Source: Rhodocyclaceae bacterium
Lineage (GTDB): Bacteria; Pseudomonadota; Gammaproteobacteria; Burkholderiales; Rhodocyclaceae
Direction: 5' to 3'
Length of the DNA: 64,000 nucleotides
NCBI GenBank assembly: GCA_016721505.1
Contig: JADKHX010000003.1
Coordinates: 434,001-498,000 of the forward strand
Shown: positions 26,659-35,688 of the stretch, piece after piece
Layout of the letters: each line of letters starts with the position of its first letter
Numbering within the stretch: position 1 is the first letter of the stretch
Notes under the pieces: generated by a model
What the model saw: only the letters and a program-made list of their open reading frames with translations
What the model was told of the DNA's origin: nothing
Databases searched by the model: none
Position numbers and translations under genes: made by a program

Positions 26659-27141
26659 CTAGTGACCGTAACCGTAGCGTTCGTGACGCTCGCGCTCGCG
26701 CCGATGGTGCTCGCGCATTTGCTCACGCCGCCATTCGTTATGACGATGATGTTCCCAAGCTTGTTGCTGATAGTTGGGCTGGTAGGCGGGATAAATTTGC
26801 TGATAGTGCTGCTCATATTGCTGCTGGTAGGTCGGCAATGGCGCGTAGACAACCTGAGCTACCGGCGGGCGGTATTGCGGTTGATATTGGGGTTGATATT
26901 GTGCGTGGTACTGTGGTTGATATTGTTGTTCGCGGTGTTGCCTTTCTGCTGAAAGCGCGAGTAGTGCGCCAGCAGTTGCACCGATAACGGCACCATCACG
27001 GCCGCCGACCGAGCGGCCAATTGCTGCCCCGACACCCGTACCGAGCAAGACGCCCAAGGCACGGTCACCCGCATAACTAGCGGTGCTCGCCAGCAACGTG
27101 GTCGACAGCAGTCCAACAATTACGGGGGTTCTGAATTTCAT
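26659..27141 (-). CDS. Exported glycine-zipper protein with QPQY repeats
   Basis: 160 residues: signal peptide (about 1-24, ending ASYAGDRA), a glycine-zipper segment (GVLLGTGVGAAIGRSVGGRDG, two G-rich helices, about 28-62) as in outer-membrane or periplasmic small proteins, a Q/Y-rich low-complexity stretch with repeated QPQY/QPQYQ, and a C-terminus rich in His and Arg (MREHHRRERERHERYGYGH). No enzymatic motif. A cell-envelope role is inferred only from the architecture. The opposite strand is also open for 111 codons, which I treat as a shadow. Confidence 0.8.
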   Translation of the reverse strand: MKFRTPVIVGLLSTTLLASTASYAGDRALGVLLGTGVGAAIGRSVGGRDGAVIGATAGALLALSAERQHREQQYQPQYHAQYQPQYQPQYRPPVAQVVYAPLPTYQQQYEQHYQQIYPAYQPNYQQQAWEHHRHNEWRREQMREHHRRERERHERYGYGH

Positions 27142-27241
27142 GGTGCGCTCCTTCGATGAAGACAGGCCACAGGACCTGTCACACGTTCAAAAACGCTTAA
27201 TGACTCGCGCCGCTGACGGCAATTACATTGCGTTACGAATT

Positions 27242-28288
27242 TCAGCCGCCAAAAAAATCATGCACGGCAGCAATCGTACGATCGATATCGTCGGCATTGA
27301 CATCCAAATGCGTCACGAAACGCAGTCGATATAGGCCGGTGATAAGTATCTGGCGAGATTTTAGAAAGGCAATCAATTCCTCGGCACGCGGCCGCACAGT
27401 TTCGGTCAGATCGACAAAAACGATATTGCTGTGTGGTGGCTCAACCACAAGTTCTGCAATATCACCCAGACCCTCAGCAAGGCGCTTGGCTAGGGCATGA
27501 TCGTCAGCAAGCCGCGCAACATGGTGGTCCAACGCATAGCTAGCTGCCGCTGCCAAAATGCCCGCTTGGCGCATGCCGCCGCCAGCCATCTTGCGGACGC
27601 GATGAGCGCGCGCGATCAAATCACGACTACCGCACAAAACTGAGCCGACTGGCGCGCCCAAGCCTTTCGAAAAACACACCGAAACGCTATCAAAACTCTG
27701 CGCAATGCGGCGCGCTTCTGCTTGCACCGTGCCGCCGGTTAGTGTCGCTTGCACCGTTGCCGCATTAAACAATCTTGCCCCATCCAAATGTGTTTGCAGC
27801 CCATGTGCCTTGGCTAATTCTGTGGCTTGAACAAGATAGTCATACGGAATCAGTTTTCCGCCCAGCGTGTTTTCCAGCGCCAACAAACGGGTGCGTGCAA
27901 AATGCGCGTCGTCCGGCTTTATCGCCGCTGCAATATCGGCCAGCGATAACGTGCCGTCGGCCTGATGCGTCAGCGGTTGTGGTTGCACACTACCAAACAC
28001 CGCGGCACCGCCGCCTTCCCAGCGGTAGCAATGAGCAAATTGGCCGACAATGTATTCATCACCGCGTTGGCAATGCGACAAGATCGCGCAAAGGTTGCTT
28101 TGGGTTCCACTGGTAACAAACAGCGCCGCCTCAAATCCCAGCATGGTCGCCAACTTGTCCTGCAAAGCTACAACGCTAGGATCATCGCCGAAAACATCAT
28201 CACCGAGCGGCGCCGCCATCATCGCCGCGCGCATTGCGGCAGTCGGACGGGTAACCGTATCGCTACGCAGGTCGGCGATAGTGTTCAA
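27242..28288 (-). CDS. ltaE: Low-specificity L-threonine aldolase (PLP-dependent)
   Basis: Cleaves L-threonine/allo-threonine to glycine and acetaldehyde. 348 residues, normal for the fold-type I aldolases. N-terminal DLRSDTVTRPTAAMRAAM, substrate loop DDVFGDDPSV, the GTQSNLCAI phosphate-binding region and the PLP lysine in VCFSKGLGAPVGSVL are all present. It overlaps the upstream exported-protein gene by 4 bp (ATGA). Confidence 0.95.
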   Translation of the reverse strand: MNTIADLRSDTVTRPTAAMRAAMMAAPLGDDVFGDDPSVVALQDKLATMLGFEAALFVTSGTQSNLCAILSHCQRGDEYIVGQFAHCYRWEGGGAAVFGSVQPQPLTHQADGTLSLADIAAAIKPDDAHFARTRLLALENTLGGKLIPYDYLVQATELAKAHGLQTHLDGARLFNAATVQATLTGGTVQAEARRIAQSFDSVSVCFSKGLGAPVGSVLCGSRDLIARAHRVRKMAGGGMRQAGILAAAASYALDHHVARLADDHALAKRLAEGLGDIAELVVEPPHSNIVFVDLTETVRPRAEELIAFLKSRQILITGLYRLRFVTHLDVNADDIDRTIAAVHDFFGG

Positions 28289-28896
28289 TTCTTTGCTACG
28301 CCTAAGCGACCAATGGCCAGATCGAGCAGCGCTTTGGTTTGGGCTGGCGATGGCAGGCCGCTGCGGTCAGTTGGAATCTCGACCGAAAGACTGACGCGTC
28401 TATCATTGACCAAGCGATCACAGGCGACATAGAACTGCGTCATTTCCTTGCTTCGTGGCGCGGTCTTGGATACGGTGAACGGATAGTCACCTTCTTCACA
28501 AGTGGTGTCGCCAAGTTCGGTCACCACTGTGGTTGCCGTTTTGGCCTGATCATTTTTCATCTTCAGCCAGGCCACGATGCCGTCCATTTTTTCGAAATGG
28601 TCTATTGCAAGACTGACGCTCTTACGACTATTTTCAACATCGGCGTAATAGAAACACAGCTCAGTTTGAATTGCCGCGGGTGCGCCAGACATTTCGACCG
28701 GCATACTTACTTCATTGTCACGCGGCGAGTTGTTAATGTTGTAGCCGATTGTTCCAATGTCGGCGGAAGTGAGCAAACGACAGACTGAGTTGGCTGAGGG
28801 TGGCTTGGCTGGTTGCGAGTCGACGACCTCAATTTGTGCCTGCACACCGAAGCAAACAGTGAAAAGAATCAAGCCAAGAATTAGTGGTGTTCGCAT
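28285..28896 (-). CDS. Exported protein of unknown function
   Basis: 203 residues with a clear signal peptide (about 1-20, LILGLILFTVCFGVQAQ). The mature part has four Cys residues (CRLL, CFYY, CEEG, ACDR) that could form two disulfides, and resembles small secreted lipoprotein-like proteins. No motif that I recognise. Translationally coupled to ltaE. Confidence 0.75.
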   Translation of the reverse strand: MRTPLILGLILFTVCFGVQAQIEVVDSQPAKPPSANSVCRLLTSADIGTIGYNINNSPRDNEVSMPVEMSGAPAAIQTELCFYYADVENSRKSVSLAIDHFEKMDGIVAWLKMKNDQAKTATTVVTELGDTTCEEGDYPFTVSKTAPRSKEMTQFYVACDRLVNDRRVSLSVEIPTDRSGLPSPAQTKALLDLAIGRLGVAKN

Positions 28897-29020
28897 GGCA
28901 AATTACTCCAGAAAATGAAAAGCATTTTCGCAATTGTAGGGCGGCTCGACCGGCAAAGGCGTGATCTCACGTGGCGGTTTGCAGGATGTAACAATTGAAT
29001 TTGCAGTTGCCTGGCTGCAG

Positions 29021-30064
29021 TCAATTGCGTCCTAGCTGGTCACGCGCAAGATTGCCGGCAACGAGGACGTTCTGCCGCCGCCAAACTCTTGGTGAAACGC
29101 CAAACTCGCTTGTGAACCAGCGGGTAAATGAACTCGGAACGGCGTAGCCCAGCATGGTGCCAATCCGTTGCAATGAATGCTTCCTGTTCGCCAAATAACG
29201 CGGCACGAGTTCACGGCGCACGTCATTAAGTAGCTCAGTAAAACTTGCATCGGCTGCATCCAGGCTGCGTTGCAGTGTCCGCACACTCGTCCCCAGTCCA
29301 TCGGCGGTTTGCTCGATGCTCGCGCGGCCTACCGGCATTAACAAATAGATTGCCTTGCGCACGTCGAACACTACCGAATCATCATGAGTATTCGACATCG
29401 TGTCCATGAATCGACGCGCATAGGCGGCCATTGCCGGGTCGGCTTTGGGATTGGGTTGATCCAGATCATCGGCGTTGCAGACGATGCCATCGAATTCCGC
29501 ATCGAACAAAACCTTGCAGTGGAATACTCGTCGATATTGCTGTGGCTCGGCGATTGCGGGATGCTTGAAGTTGATGCTGCGTGGGCTCCAGCTGCCGCCC
29601 ATCAATCCGTCGCACATGCGATACAAGATACCCATGGCAAGTTCCGTTGCCTGCCGTTTGGGCAAGCCCGCCTCCACCATCACTTCTTCGCGAATGATCG
29701 CCGTCTTGCCGAAAATTTTGATGTCCATCGCCAAAGTTTGGTTGAGCAAATGGCGATATTCGATTGTCGTCGTCAGTGCATCGCGTAAGGTGCGCTGATG
29801 ACTAATCAGCAAACTGACCACGCCAAAATCTGATAACTGTCGTGTTTCGGCCATGCTCAAACCGAAAGTCTGACAGCCGGATTGTTGTGCTGAATCTTCC
29901 AGCAATTTGAGTACAGATTCAAATGGAATCATGCGCTCGGGGTCGACCAACATGGATGGCGCAAGGCCAACACCGCGCAGCATTTTTGTCGAGTTCAAAC
30001 CGTGTGTTTGCGCAACTTCGGCATAATTTTTAAGTACTGCCGCTCGTACTGTCGCTGCACCCAT
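29021..30064 (-). CDS. AraC-family transcriptional regulator
   Basis: 347 residues: an N-terminal ligand-binding region of the 'Arabinose_bd' type (about 20-210, PERMIPFESVLKLLEDSA) and a C-terminal double helix-turn-helix (about 240-330; TADGLGTSVRTLQRSL and LQRIGTMLGYAVPSSFTRWF). It is divergent from the quinone-oxidoreductase gene with about 190 bp between, the usual position for a regulator of a neighbouring catabolic operon; I infer control of 30257-35657. Confidence 0.92.
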   Translation of the reverse strand: MGAATVRAAVLKNYAEVAQTHGLNSTKMLRGVGLAPSMLVDPERMIPFESVLKLLEDSAQQSGCQTFGLSMAETRQLSDFGVVSLLISHQRTLRDALTTTIEYRHLLNQTLAMDIKIFGKTAIIREEVMVEAGLPKRQATELAMGILYRMCDGLMGGSWSPRSINFKHPAIAEPQQYRRVFHCKVLFDAEFDGIVCNADDLDQPNPKADPAMAAYARRFMDTMSNTHDDSVVFDVRKAIYLLMPVGRASIEQTADGLGTSVRTLQRSLDAADASFTELLNDVRRELVPRYLANRKHSLQRIGTMLGYAVPSSFTRWFTSEFGVSPRVWRRQNVLVAGNLARDQLGRN

Positions 30065-30256
30065 GAAAGATATCTCCTGCTGTTAATCACGCTAGTAAAC
30101 GCGACTGAGACTTGTCGCTGCTGTATTTCTTGTCAGAAAGTATATGGCACGTAATGAAAAGTTTGCGACACCGTTTGGCAAGTTGACGCTGAAAATCGCC
30201 ACTAGAGTACGCAACATGCCACCAAGGCAATGAACAAAAACATAGGAGATGCAGAA

Positions 30257-31237
30257 ATGGCCTCAGCGATACGGTTTCACGAAACAGGCGGTGCCGACGT
30301 CTTGCGCATGGAAGACGTCGAAGTCGGCGAGCCGGGCGCTGGCCAGGTGCGATTGCGTCATGAAGCCGTCGGGCTGAATTTCGCTGACACCTATTTTCGC
30401 AACGGCACTTATCCGGTTCCACTACCAGCGGGCATAGGCGTTGAGGCGGCGGGCGTGGTCGAAGCCGTTGGTGCAGATGTCAGCAATGTCGTCATCGGTG
30501 ACAAAGTTACCTATACCGGATTTCTCAATACGCTCGGCGCGTACAGCACCGAGCGCCTGATTGCGGCCGCACCACTAATCAAATTGCCCGCCGGTATTGA
30601 TTGCCAGACCGCTGCGGCGATGACCATGCGTGGCCTTACCTCGGCCTATTTGATGCGCCGCATTTACCCCTTCAAGGCGGGCGACACGCTCTTGCTGCAT
30701 GCCGCCGCTGGTGGTGTTGGTCTGATTGTTTCGCAGTGGGCCAAGCTACTCGGCCTCACCGTCATCGGCACTGTATCGAGCGAAGAAAAAGCTGCGATAG
30801 CCAAGGCTCACGGCTGCGATCACACCATCAATTACAGCCATGAAGATGTGGCCAAGCAGGTGCGCGAACTGACCAATGGCGTTGGCGTCAACGTGGTCTT
30901 CGACAGTGTCGGCAAGACCACCTTTATGTCCTCGCTGGATTCGCTCAAGCGCCGCGGCCTGCTGGTCTGCGTCGGTACGGCATCGGGCCCGATTGATGGC
31001 TTCAATCCGCAATTGCTGGCGATGAAGGGCTCGCTCTACATCACCCGCCCGGCACTGGCCGACTACATCGCCGACCCGGCGGAGAAAGCCGAACTGGCTG
31101 CCGAAATTTTCGGCCACGTCGCCGCCGGTCGCATCAAGATAGAGATTAACCAGCGCTATGCGCTGGAAGACGCAGTGCAAGCGCACCGCGATTTGGAAGC
31201 GCGCAAAACCACCGGCTCGTCGATTTTCGTCATTTAA
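30257..31237 (+). CDS. NADPH:quinone oxidoreductase (zeta-crystallin type MDR)
   Basis: Zinc-free medium-chain reductase of the quinone oxidoreductase family. The ATG at 30257 has an AGGAG 8 nt upstream (product about 326 residues, MASAIRFHETGGADVL); an earlier ATG at 30230 lacks one. Rossmann loop AAAGGVGLIVSQWAK, and EAVGLNFADTYFRNGTYP near the N-terminus as in QOR1. First gene of the apparent operon. Confidence 0.93.
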   Translation: MASAIRFHETGGADVLRMEDVEVGEPGAGQVRLRHEAVGLNFADTYFRNGTYPVPLPAGIGVEAAGVVEAVGADVSNVVIGDKVTYTGFLNTLGAYSTERLIAAAPLIKLPAGIDCQTAAAMTMRGLTSAYLMRRIYPFKAGDTLLLHAAAGGVGLIVSQWAKLLGLTVIGTVSSEEKAAIAKAHGCDHTINYSHEDVAKQVRELTNGVGVNVVFDSVGKTTFMSSLDSLKRRGLLVCVGTASGPIDGFNPQLLAMKGSLYITRPALADYIADPAEKAELAAEIFGHVAAGRIKIEINQRYALEDAVQAHRDLEARKTTGSSIFVI

Positions 31238-31270
31238 AAAGAAGCAAAAAAATTCCGAGGAGAACTCAGC

Positions 31271-32119
31271 ATGCGTATCGAACAACTGACTTGCGCCATC
31301 GGCGCCGAGCTAATCGATGTCAATCTCGCCGATGCAGTCCATGACACCGGTTTATTCAACGAAATTCGTGCGGCGCTGGTCAAGCACCGGGTGTTGTTCC
31401 TGCGCAATCAGGACATCAGTCGTGCCGAACATGTTGCCTTTGCCAAACGCTTTGGCGATCTGGAAGACCATCCTGTCGCTGGCAGCCATCCGGATTTCCC
31501 CGGTCTGGTACAGATTTACAAGAATCCCGACAGCCCCATGGACCGCTACGAGAACGCCTGGCACACCGACGCGACCTGGCGCGATGCGCCGCCGTTTGGC
31601 TGTGTACTGCGTTGCATCGAATGTCCGTCGGTGGGTGGCGACACGATGTGGGCGAATATGGCCTTGGCCTATGAAAAGCTGCCCGCAGAAATCAAAACCA
31701 AAATCGCCAAGCTGCGCGCGCGGCACAGCATTGAGGCCAGCTTCGGTGCGGCGATGCCGATAGAAAAGCGCCTCGCGCTCAAAGCGCAATTTCCTGATGC
31801 AGAACATCCGGTGGTGCGCACCCATCCCGAAACCGGCGAGAAAATACTTTTCGTCAATGCTTTCACCACCCATTTCAGTAATTTCCATACGCCCGATCAT
31901 GTGCGCTACGGTCAGGATCACAGCATGGGCGGTAGCGATTTGTTGCGTTATCTCATCAGTCAGGCCTACATCCCCGAGTACCAGATACGTTGGCGTTGGC
32001 AGCCCAACAGCATCGCGATTTGGGACAACCGCTCCACCCAACATTACGCGGTGATGGATTACCCGCCCTGCCATCGCAAGATGGAACGTGCCGGCATCAT
32101 CGGCGAAAAAACTTATTAA
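31271..32119 (+). CDS. TauD/TfdA-family Fe(II)/2-oxoglutarate dioxygenase
   Basis: 282 residues. Iron ligands are visible as WHTDATW (His98, Asp100) and a distal His in DNRSTQHYAVMDY (about His258), with the 2-oxoglutarate Arg further on (HRKMERAGI). Relatives oxidise taurine and other sulfonates, alkyl sulfates, phenoxyacetates or carnitine-like substrates; the substrate is not readable from sequence. RBS CGAGGAGAA upstream. The 57-bp gap to the BKACE gene contains a repeat copy. Confidence 0.92.
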   Translation: MRIEQLTCAIGAELIDVNLADAVHDTGLFNEIRAALVKHRVLFLRNQDISRAEHVAFAKRFGDLEDHPVAGSHPDFPGLVQIYKNPDSPMDRYENAWHTDATWRDAPPFGCVLRCIECPSVGGDTMWANMALAYEKLPAEIKTKIAKLRARHSIEASFGAAMPIEKRLALKAQFPDAEHPVVRTHPETGEKILFVNAFTTHFSNFHTPDHVRYGQDHSMGGSDLLRYLISQAYIPEYQIRWRWQPNSIAIWDNRSTQHYAVMDYPPCHRKMERAGIIGEKTY

Positions 32120-32134
32120 AACTTTTTCAGCATG

Positions 32135-32163
32135 CAACGGCGTCTCGCCAGCACCAACTCACC
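32135..32163 (-). repeat. Short dispersed repeat, copy 7 (within catabolic operon)
   Basis: CAACGGCGTCTCGCC then AGCACCAACTCACC, ending just before the AAGGAG ribosome binding site of the BKACE gene. Confidence 0.88.
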
Positions 32164-32175
32164 AAGGAGAAAAAA

Positions 32176-33231
32176 ATGAACTTCCTCGACGGATCCCTGT
32201 TCCCCGAAAACATGCAGAAGCTGGTCATCACTGCCGCACCCTATGGCCCCGAGTGGTTTCCCTCGGACTTCCCCGAGGACATCGCTGTCACTATGGAAGA
32301 GCAGGTGCAAAAGGCTGTCGACTGTTACAACGCCGGCGCTTCGGTGCTGCATTTGCATGTGCGCGAACTTGATGGCAAGGGCTCCAAGCGGTTGGAAAAG
32401 TTCAACGAGCTAATCGCCGGCGTACGCAAGGCAGTGCCCGACATGATCATTCAGGTCGGTGGCTCGATTTCCTTCGCGCCTCCGGAAGACGGCGCAGCCG
32501 CGAAGTGGCTGAAGGACGACACGCGCCACATGCTGGCCGAGCTAGACCCGAAACCGGACCAGGTCACGGTCACCGTCAACACGACTCAGATGAACGTCAT
32601 CGAGCAGATGGACGTGCGTGACTACGCCGGCACCTCGATGGGCAATGAGACCTACGAGGCCTACCGCGAGATGATTGTTCCCTCCGGCCCCGGCTTCATC
32701 GAAGAGCACGTGAAGCGTCTTTCTGCCGCCGGCATCCAGAGCGCCTTTCAGTTCTACAACATCAACAGCTACGAGTCGGTCGAACGCCTGATCCGACGCG
32801 GTGTCTACAAAGGTCCGTTGGTCTGCAACTGGGTGGCGATCGGCGGCGGTATGGACCAGCCGACGATCTACAGCATGGCCAACTTCCTGCGCGCTATTCC
32901 CGACGGCACGATGCTGACGGTGGAAAGCACCATGCTCAATACGCTGCCAATCAACCTCATGGGCATGGCGATGGGTCTGCATGTGCGTTGTGGCATCGAG
33001 GACAACCTGTGGAACCAGAGCCGTACCGAGAAGATGACCTCGGTGCAGCAGATCGCACAGTTGGTGCGTCTTGCCAAGGAAATCGGTCGTCCAGTCGCCT
33101 CTGGCCGCGAAGCGCGCGAGATTCTCAAGATTGGCGTCTTCTACGACAGCGTCGAAGAGACGCTGGCCGAAAACGGCTTTTCCCCGAATCCCAAGGGCGG
33201 CCAGCAGGGCTATCTGCGCAAGGTAGCTTGA
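32176..33231 (+). CDS. 3-keto-5-aminohexanoate cleavage protein family (BKACE)
   Basis: BKACE enzymes condense a beta-keto acid with acetyl-CoA and cleave it to acetoacetate plus a new CoA ester. 351 residues from the ATG at 32176, with AAGGAGA upstream; longer than the classical Kce (about 275). The Zn-binding HLHVRE (His59, His61) is at the expected place, and the segment VGGSISFAPPEDG follows. It is visibly more GC-rich and regular in codon use than its neighbours, suggesting high expression or recent acquisition. Substrate unknown. Confidence 0.9.
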   Translation: MNFLDGSLFPENMQKLVITAAPYGPEWFPSDFPEDIAVTMEEQVQKAVDCYNAGASVLHLHVRELDGKGSKRLEKFNELIAGVRKAVPDMIIQVGGSISFAPPEDGAAAKWLKDDTRHMLAELDPKPDQVTVTVNTTQMNVIEQMDVRDYAGTSMGNETYEAYREMIVPSGPGFIEEHVKRLSAAGIQSAFQFYNINSYESVERLIRRGVYKGPLVCNWVAIGGGMDQPTIYSMANFLRAIPDGTMLTVESTMLNTLPINLMGMAMGLHVRCGIEDNLWNQSRTEKMTSVQQIAQLVRLAKEIGRPVASGREAREILKIGVFYDSVEETLAENGFSPNPKGGQQGYLRKVA

Positions 33232-33331
33232 TGGTCCGAGTGGCGTGGTGCCTAGGGCGCCTCCCCATTTGCACTGCCGATATTCAACAGAGCTGCGCAA
33301 CGAACGCGGTCGTAACCAGAGGAGAGCGCTT

Positions 33332-34633
33332 GTGGCCATACACGCAACAGCGGAAATCAGCGGTGACACCTGGCAACGTGTCACCCGGCCTTACGCGTGG
33401 GCCGTGTTCGCCCTGACCTTCGGTCTGTTGTTGTCCGACTATATGTCGCGTCAGGTGCTTAATGTGGTCTTCCCGCTGCTCAAGGCCGAATGGGGTTTGA
33501 GTGACACTGCGCTGGGTTCGCTCTCCAGTGTCGTTTCGATCGCCGTCGGCCTGCTCGCGTTTCCGCTATCGCTGGTCGCCGACCGCTGGGGCCGCATTCG
33601 CAGCCTGACCATCATGGCCGCGATCTGGAGTGTGGCGACACTGGTCTGTGGTCTCGCCTCGGGCTACCAAAGCATGTTCGCCGCGCGATTCTTCGTCGGT
33701 GTTGGTGAAGCGGCCTACGCCAGTGTCGGCCTCGCGGTCGTGCTCAGCATCTTTCCACCGCAACAGCGCTCCACAGTTACCGGTGCATTTTTTGCGGGCA
33801 GCATGTTAGGTTCTGTGATGGGCATCGGCCTCGGGGGCGTATTGGCTACGCATTTCGGCTGGCGTACATCCTTCGTTGGCATGGCGGTGTATGGCATGGC
33901 GCTGACTGTCCTGTATGCCTTGGTGGTCAAGCCCGCGCGCATCGACAGTCCGGACATCAGCGAGAACTCGCAGCTGGCAAAAGTTCGCCCGCCATTGAGT
34001 AGTCTGTTCTCGACGCCATCGGTAATCAGCATTTACGTCGGTAGCGGTTTGCAACTTTTTATCACCGGCGCATTGTTGGCCTGGCTGCCCAGTTTCCTCA
34101 ATCGCTATTACGATATGGATCTGCCCACAGCCGGTGGCGTAGCAGCCATCTTCGTGCTTAGCGCAGCGGCCGGTATGCCCATCTGTGGCGCCATCGCCGA
34201 CCGCTTGTGTCACGATTCACCAACCCGCAAGATGGCGCTGGCAGTCAGCTATTGTCTGATTTGCGCGGCACTGCTGTGCATCGGTTTCTCGCTACCGTTG
34301 GGAACCAGCCAATTGGTCGTGATCGGCATGGCCATGTTCTTTGGCACCGGCATCATGGGACCGGTCGGCACCATGGTCGCCAACCTGACGCCACCGCCCA
34401 TACACAGCACGGCGATGGCCACCTGGGCGCTGTCGAATAACTTGATTGGTCTTGCGCCCGGCCCATTCATCACCGGCTTGTTGGCCGACCGCATCGGCCT
34501 CGCCTCGGCCTTGCAGTTGTTGCCACTGGCGGGTGTTGCTGCAGCGCTGATGTTCATGGTCGGTGTCCGCAACTATCACAAGGATTTGGCACAGGTTCAG
34601 CAGCAGCTTGCTGCCAACACAACGAGCGCCTGA
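33332..34633 (+). CDS. MFS transporter
   Basis: About 433 residues with 12 hydrophobic segments. I start at the GTG at 33332, because AGAGGAGA precedes it by 6 nt and the protein then begins just before TM1 (YAWAVFALTFGLLLSDYM). The loop 2-3 motif LVADRWGRIRSL (DRxGRR type) is intact. Together with its operon it probably imports the organic acid degraded by the dioxygenase and BKACE enzymes, but the direction is not certain. The 100 bp before it are non-coding. Confidence 0.88.
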   Translation: MAIHATAEISGDTWQRVTRPYAWAVFALTFGLLLSDYMSRQVLNVVFPLLKAEWGLSDTALGSLSSVVSIAVGLLAFPLSLVADRWGRIRSLTIMAAIWSVATLVCGLASGYQSMFAARFFVGVGEAAYASVGLAVVLSIFPPQQRSTVTGAFFAGSMLGSVMGIGLGGVLATHFGWRTSFVGMAVYGMALTVLYALVVKPARIDSPDISENSQLAKVRPPLSSLFSTPSVISIYVGSGLQLFITGALLAWLPSFLNRYYDMDLPTAGGVAAIFVLSAAAGMPICGAIADRLCHDSPTRKMALAVSYCLICAALLCIGFSLPLGTSQLVVIGMAMFFGTGIMGPVGTMVANLTPPPIHSTAMATWALSNNLIGLAPGPFITGLLADRIGLASALQLLPLAGVAAALMFMVGVRNYHKDLAQVQQQLAANTTSA

Positions 34634-34634
34634 G

Positions 34635-35657
34635 ATGACCACACTGACGCTAGGTGCACTGCAAACGCGCGGACAAGACTTGCTACCCGGCCTGATCGCC
34701 AGCGCCATCGTTGCCGCTGCCGCCAGTTTTCTTTCCGAGCACTACGGCGCGCCGGTGATGTTGTTTGCATTGCTGCTGGGGATGTCGATGAACTTTCTCG
34801 CCACTGAAAGTAAATGCAAGCCAGGCATAGAGTTCACCGCTCGTGAGGTGCTGCGTATCGGCGTTGCCCTGCTAGGCATCCGCATCACCTTCGGCCAGAT
34901 TGCCGCGCTGGGTTGGGAACCGGTGGCGCTAGTGGTTGCCTCGGTGGTACTAACCATCCTGATCTCGGTGGTGGTCGCCCGCGCAATCGGCTTCAATCCA
35001 CTGTTCGGACTGCTCAGCGGCGGTGCCACCGCCATCTGCGGCGCGTCCGCTGCACTCGCCCTGGCAGCCGCACTACCCGCGCATCCGGGCAAGGAGCGCG
35101 CCACGTTGTTCACCGTGATCGGCGTTTCAGCATTGTCCACACTTGCGATGATTGCCTATCCGATGTTAGTCCGCGCCTTCGATCTACCCCCGGTCGCGGC
35201 CGGCATTTTCCTCGGCGGCACCATCCACGACGTAGCACAGGTAGTCGGTGCCGGCTACAGCATGGGCCAGGAAACCGGCGACACCGCCACTGTAATCAAG
35301 CTAATGCGAATCGCCATGCTGCTCCCCATCATTCTGGTCGCAGCGATGATTACTCGGACCCGTGCTGCAAAAGACGGCAACGCCGAAGGTGGCGAACGTC
35401 CGCCGCTACTGCCTTGGTTCGCAGTCGGTTTCGTCGCCCTCGCCGCCATCAACAGCACCGGCTGGGTGCCCCAGTCTGTGGTCGGTGCCGGCAATGAGTT
35501 GTCACGCTGGTGTCTGGTCATCGCCATCAGTGCGCTGGGCATGAAAACCCAGCTCAAGGAAATCGCTTCCGTTGGTATGAAACCCGTAGCTTTGATGGTT
35601 GGCGAGACGGTGTTTTTGGCAGGATTGGTACTTATTGCATTGCGCTGGTTGAACTAA
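34635..35657 (+). CDS. YeiH-family (UPF0324) putative sulfate/sulfite exporter
   Basis: About 340 residues, mostly membrane helices, family PF03601. Signature pieces: GMSMNFLA near the N-terminus, GIALLGIRIT-like IGVALLGIRITFGQ, GGATAICGASAALALAAAL and GGTIHDVAQVVGAGY. The start ATG is 1 bp after the MFS stop, so it is coupled. Some members are linked to sulfonate degradation, fitting a TauD-type dioxygenase upstream; this is inference. Confidence 0.9.
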   Translation: MTTLTLGALQTRGQDLLPGLIASAIVAAAASFLSEHYGAPVMLFALLLGMSMNFLATESKCKPGIEFTAREVLRIGVALLGIRITFGQIAALGWEPVALVVASVVLTILISVVVARAIGFNPLFGLLSGGATAICGASAALALAAALPAHPGKERATLFTVIGVSALSTLAMIAYPMLVRAFDLPPVAAGIFLGGTIHDVAQVVGAGYSMGQETGDTATVIKLMRIAMLLPIILVAAMITRTRAAKDGNAEGGERPPLLPWFAVGFVALAAINSTGWVPQSVVGAGNELSRWCLVIAISALGMKTQLKEIASVGMKPVALMVGETVFLAGLVLIALRWLN

Positions 35658-35659
35658 CC

Positions 35660-35688
35660 GTGACGGCGTGTGGCCAGCACCAACTGAC
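35660..35688 (-). repeat. Short dispersed repeat, copy 8 (between convergent genes)
   Basis: GTGACGGCGTGTGGCC then AGCACCAACTGAC. It fills the 30-bp gap between the YeiH-family gene and the convergent 600-residue protein gene. Confidence 0.88.

Noticed and set aside
26617..26952. Hydrophobic plus-strand frame of 111 codons
   Set aside because: It is a shadow of the minus-strand glycine-zipper gene, whose Q/Y and H/R codons read as hydrophobic residues on the other strand.
30065..30256. Specific operator or promoter between the AraC-type gene and the quinone-oxidoreductase gene
   Set aside because: Likely to exist, but I could not identify a convincing -35/-10 pair or direct repeat by eye.
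31990..32175. Longer N-terminus for the BKACE protein
   Set aside because: It overlaps the dioxygenase gene in another frame; AAGGAG and the family start favour 32176.
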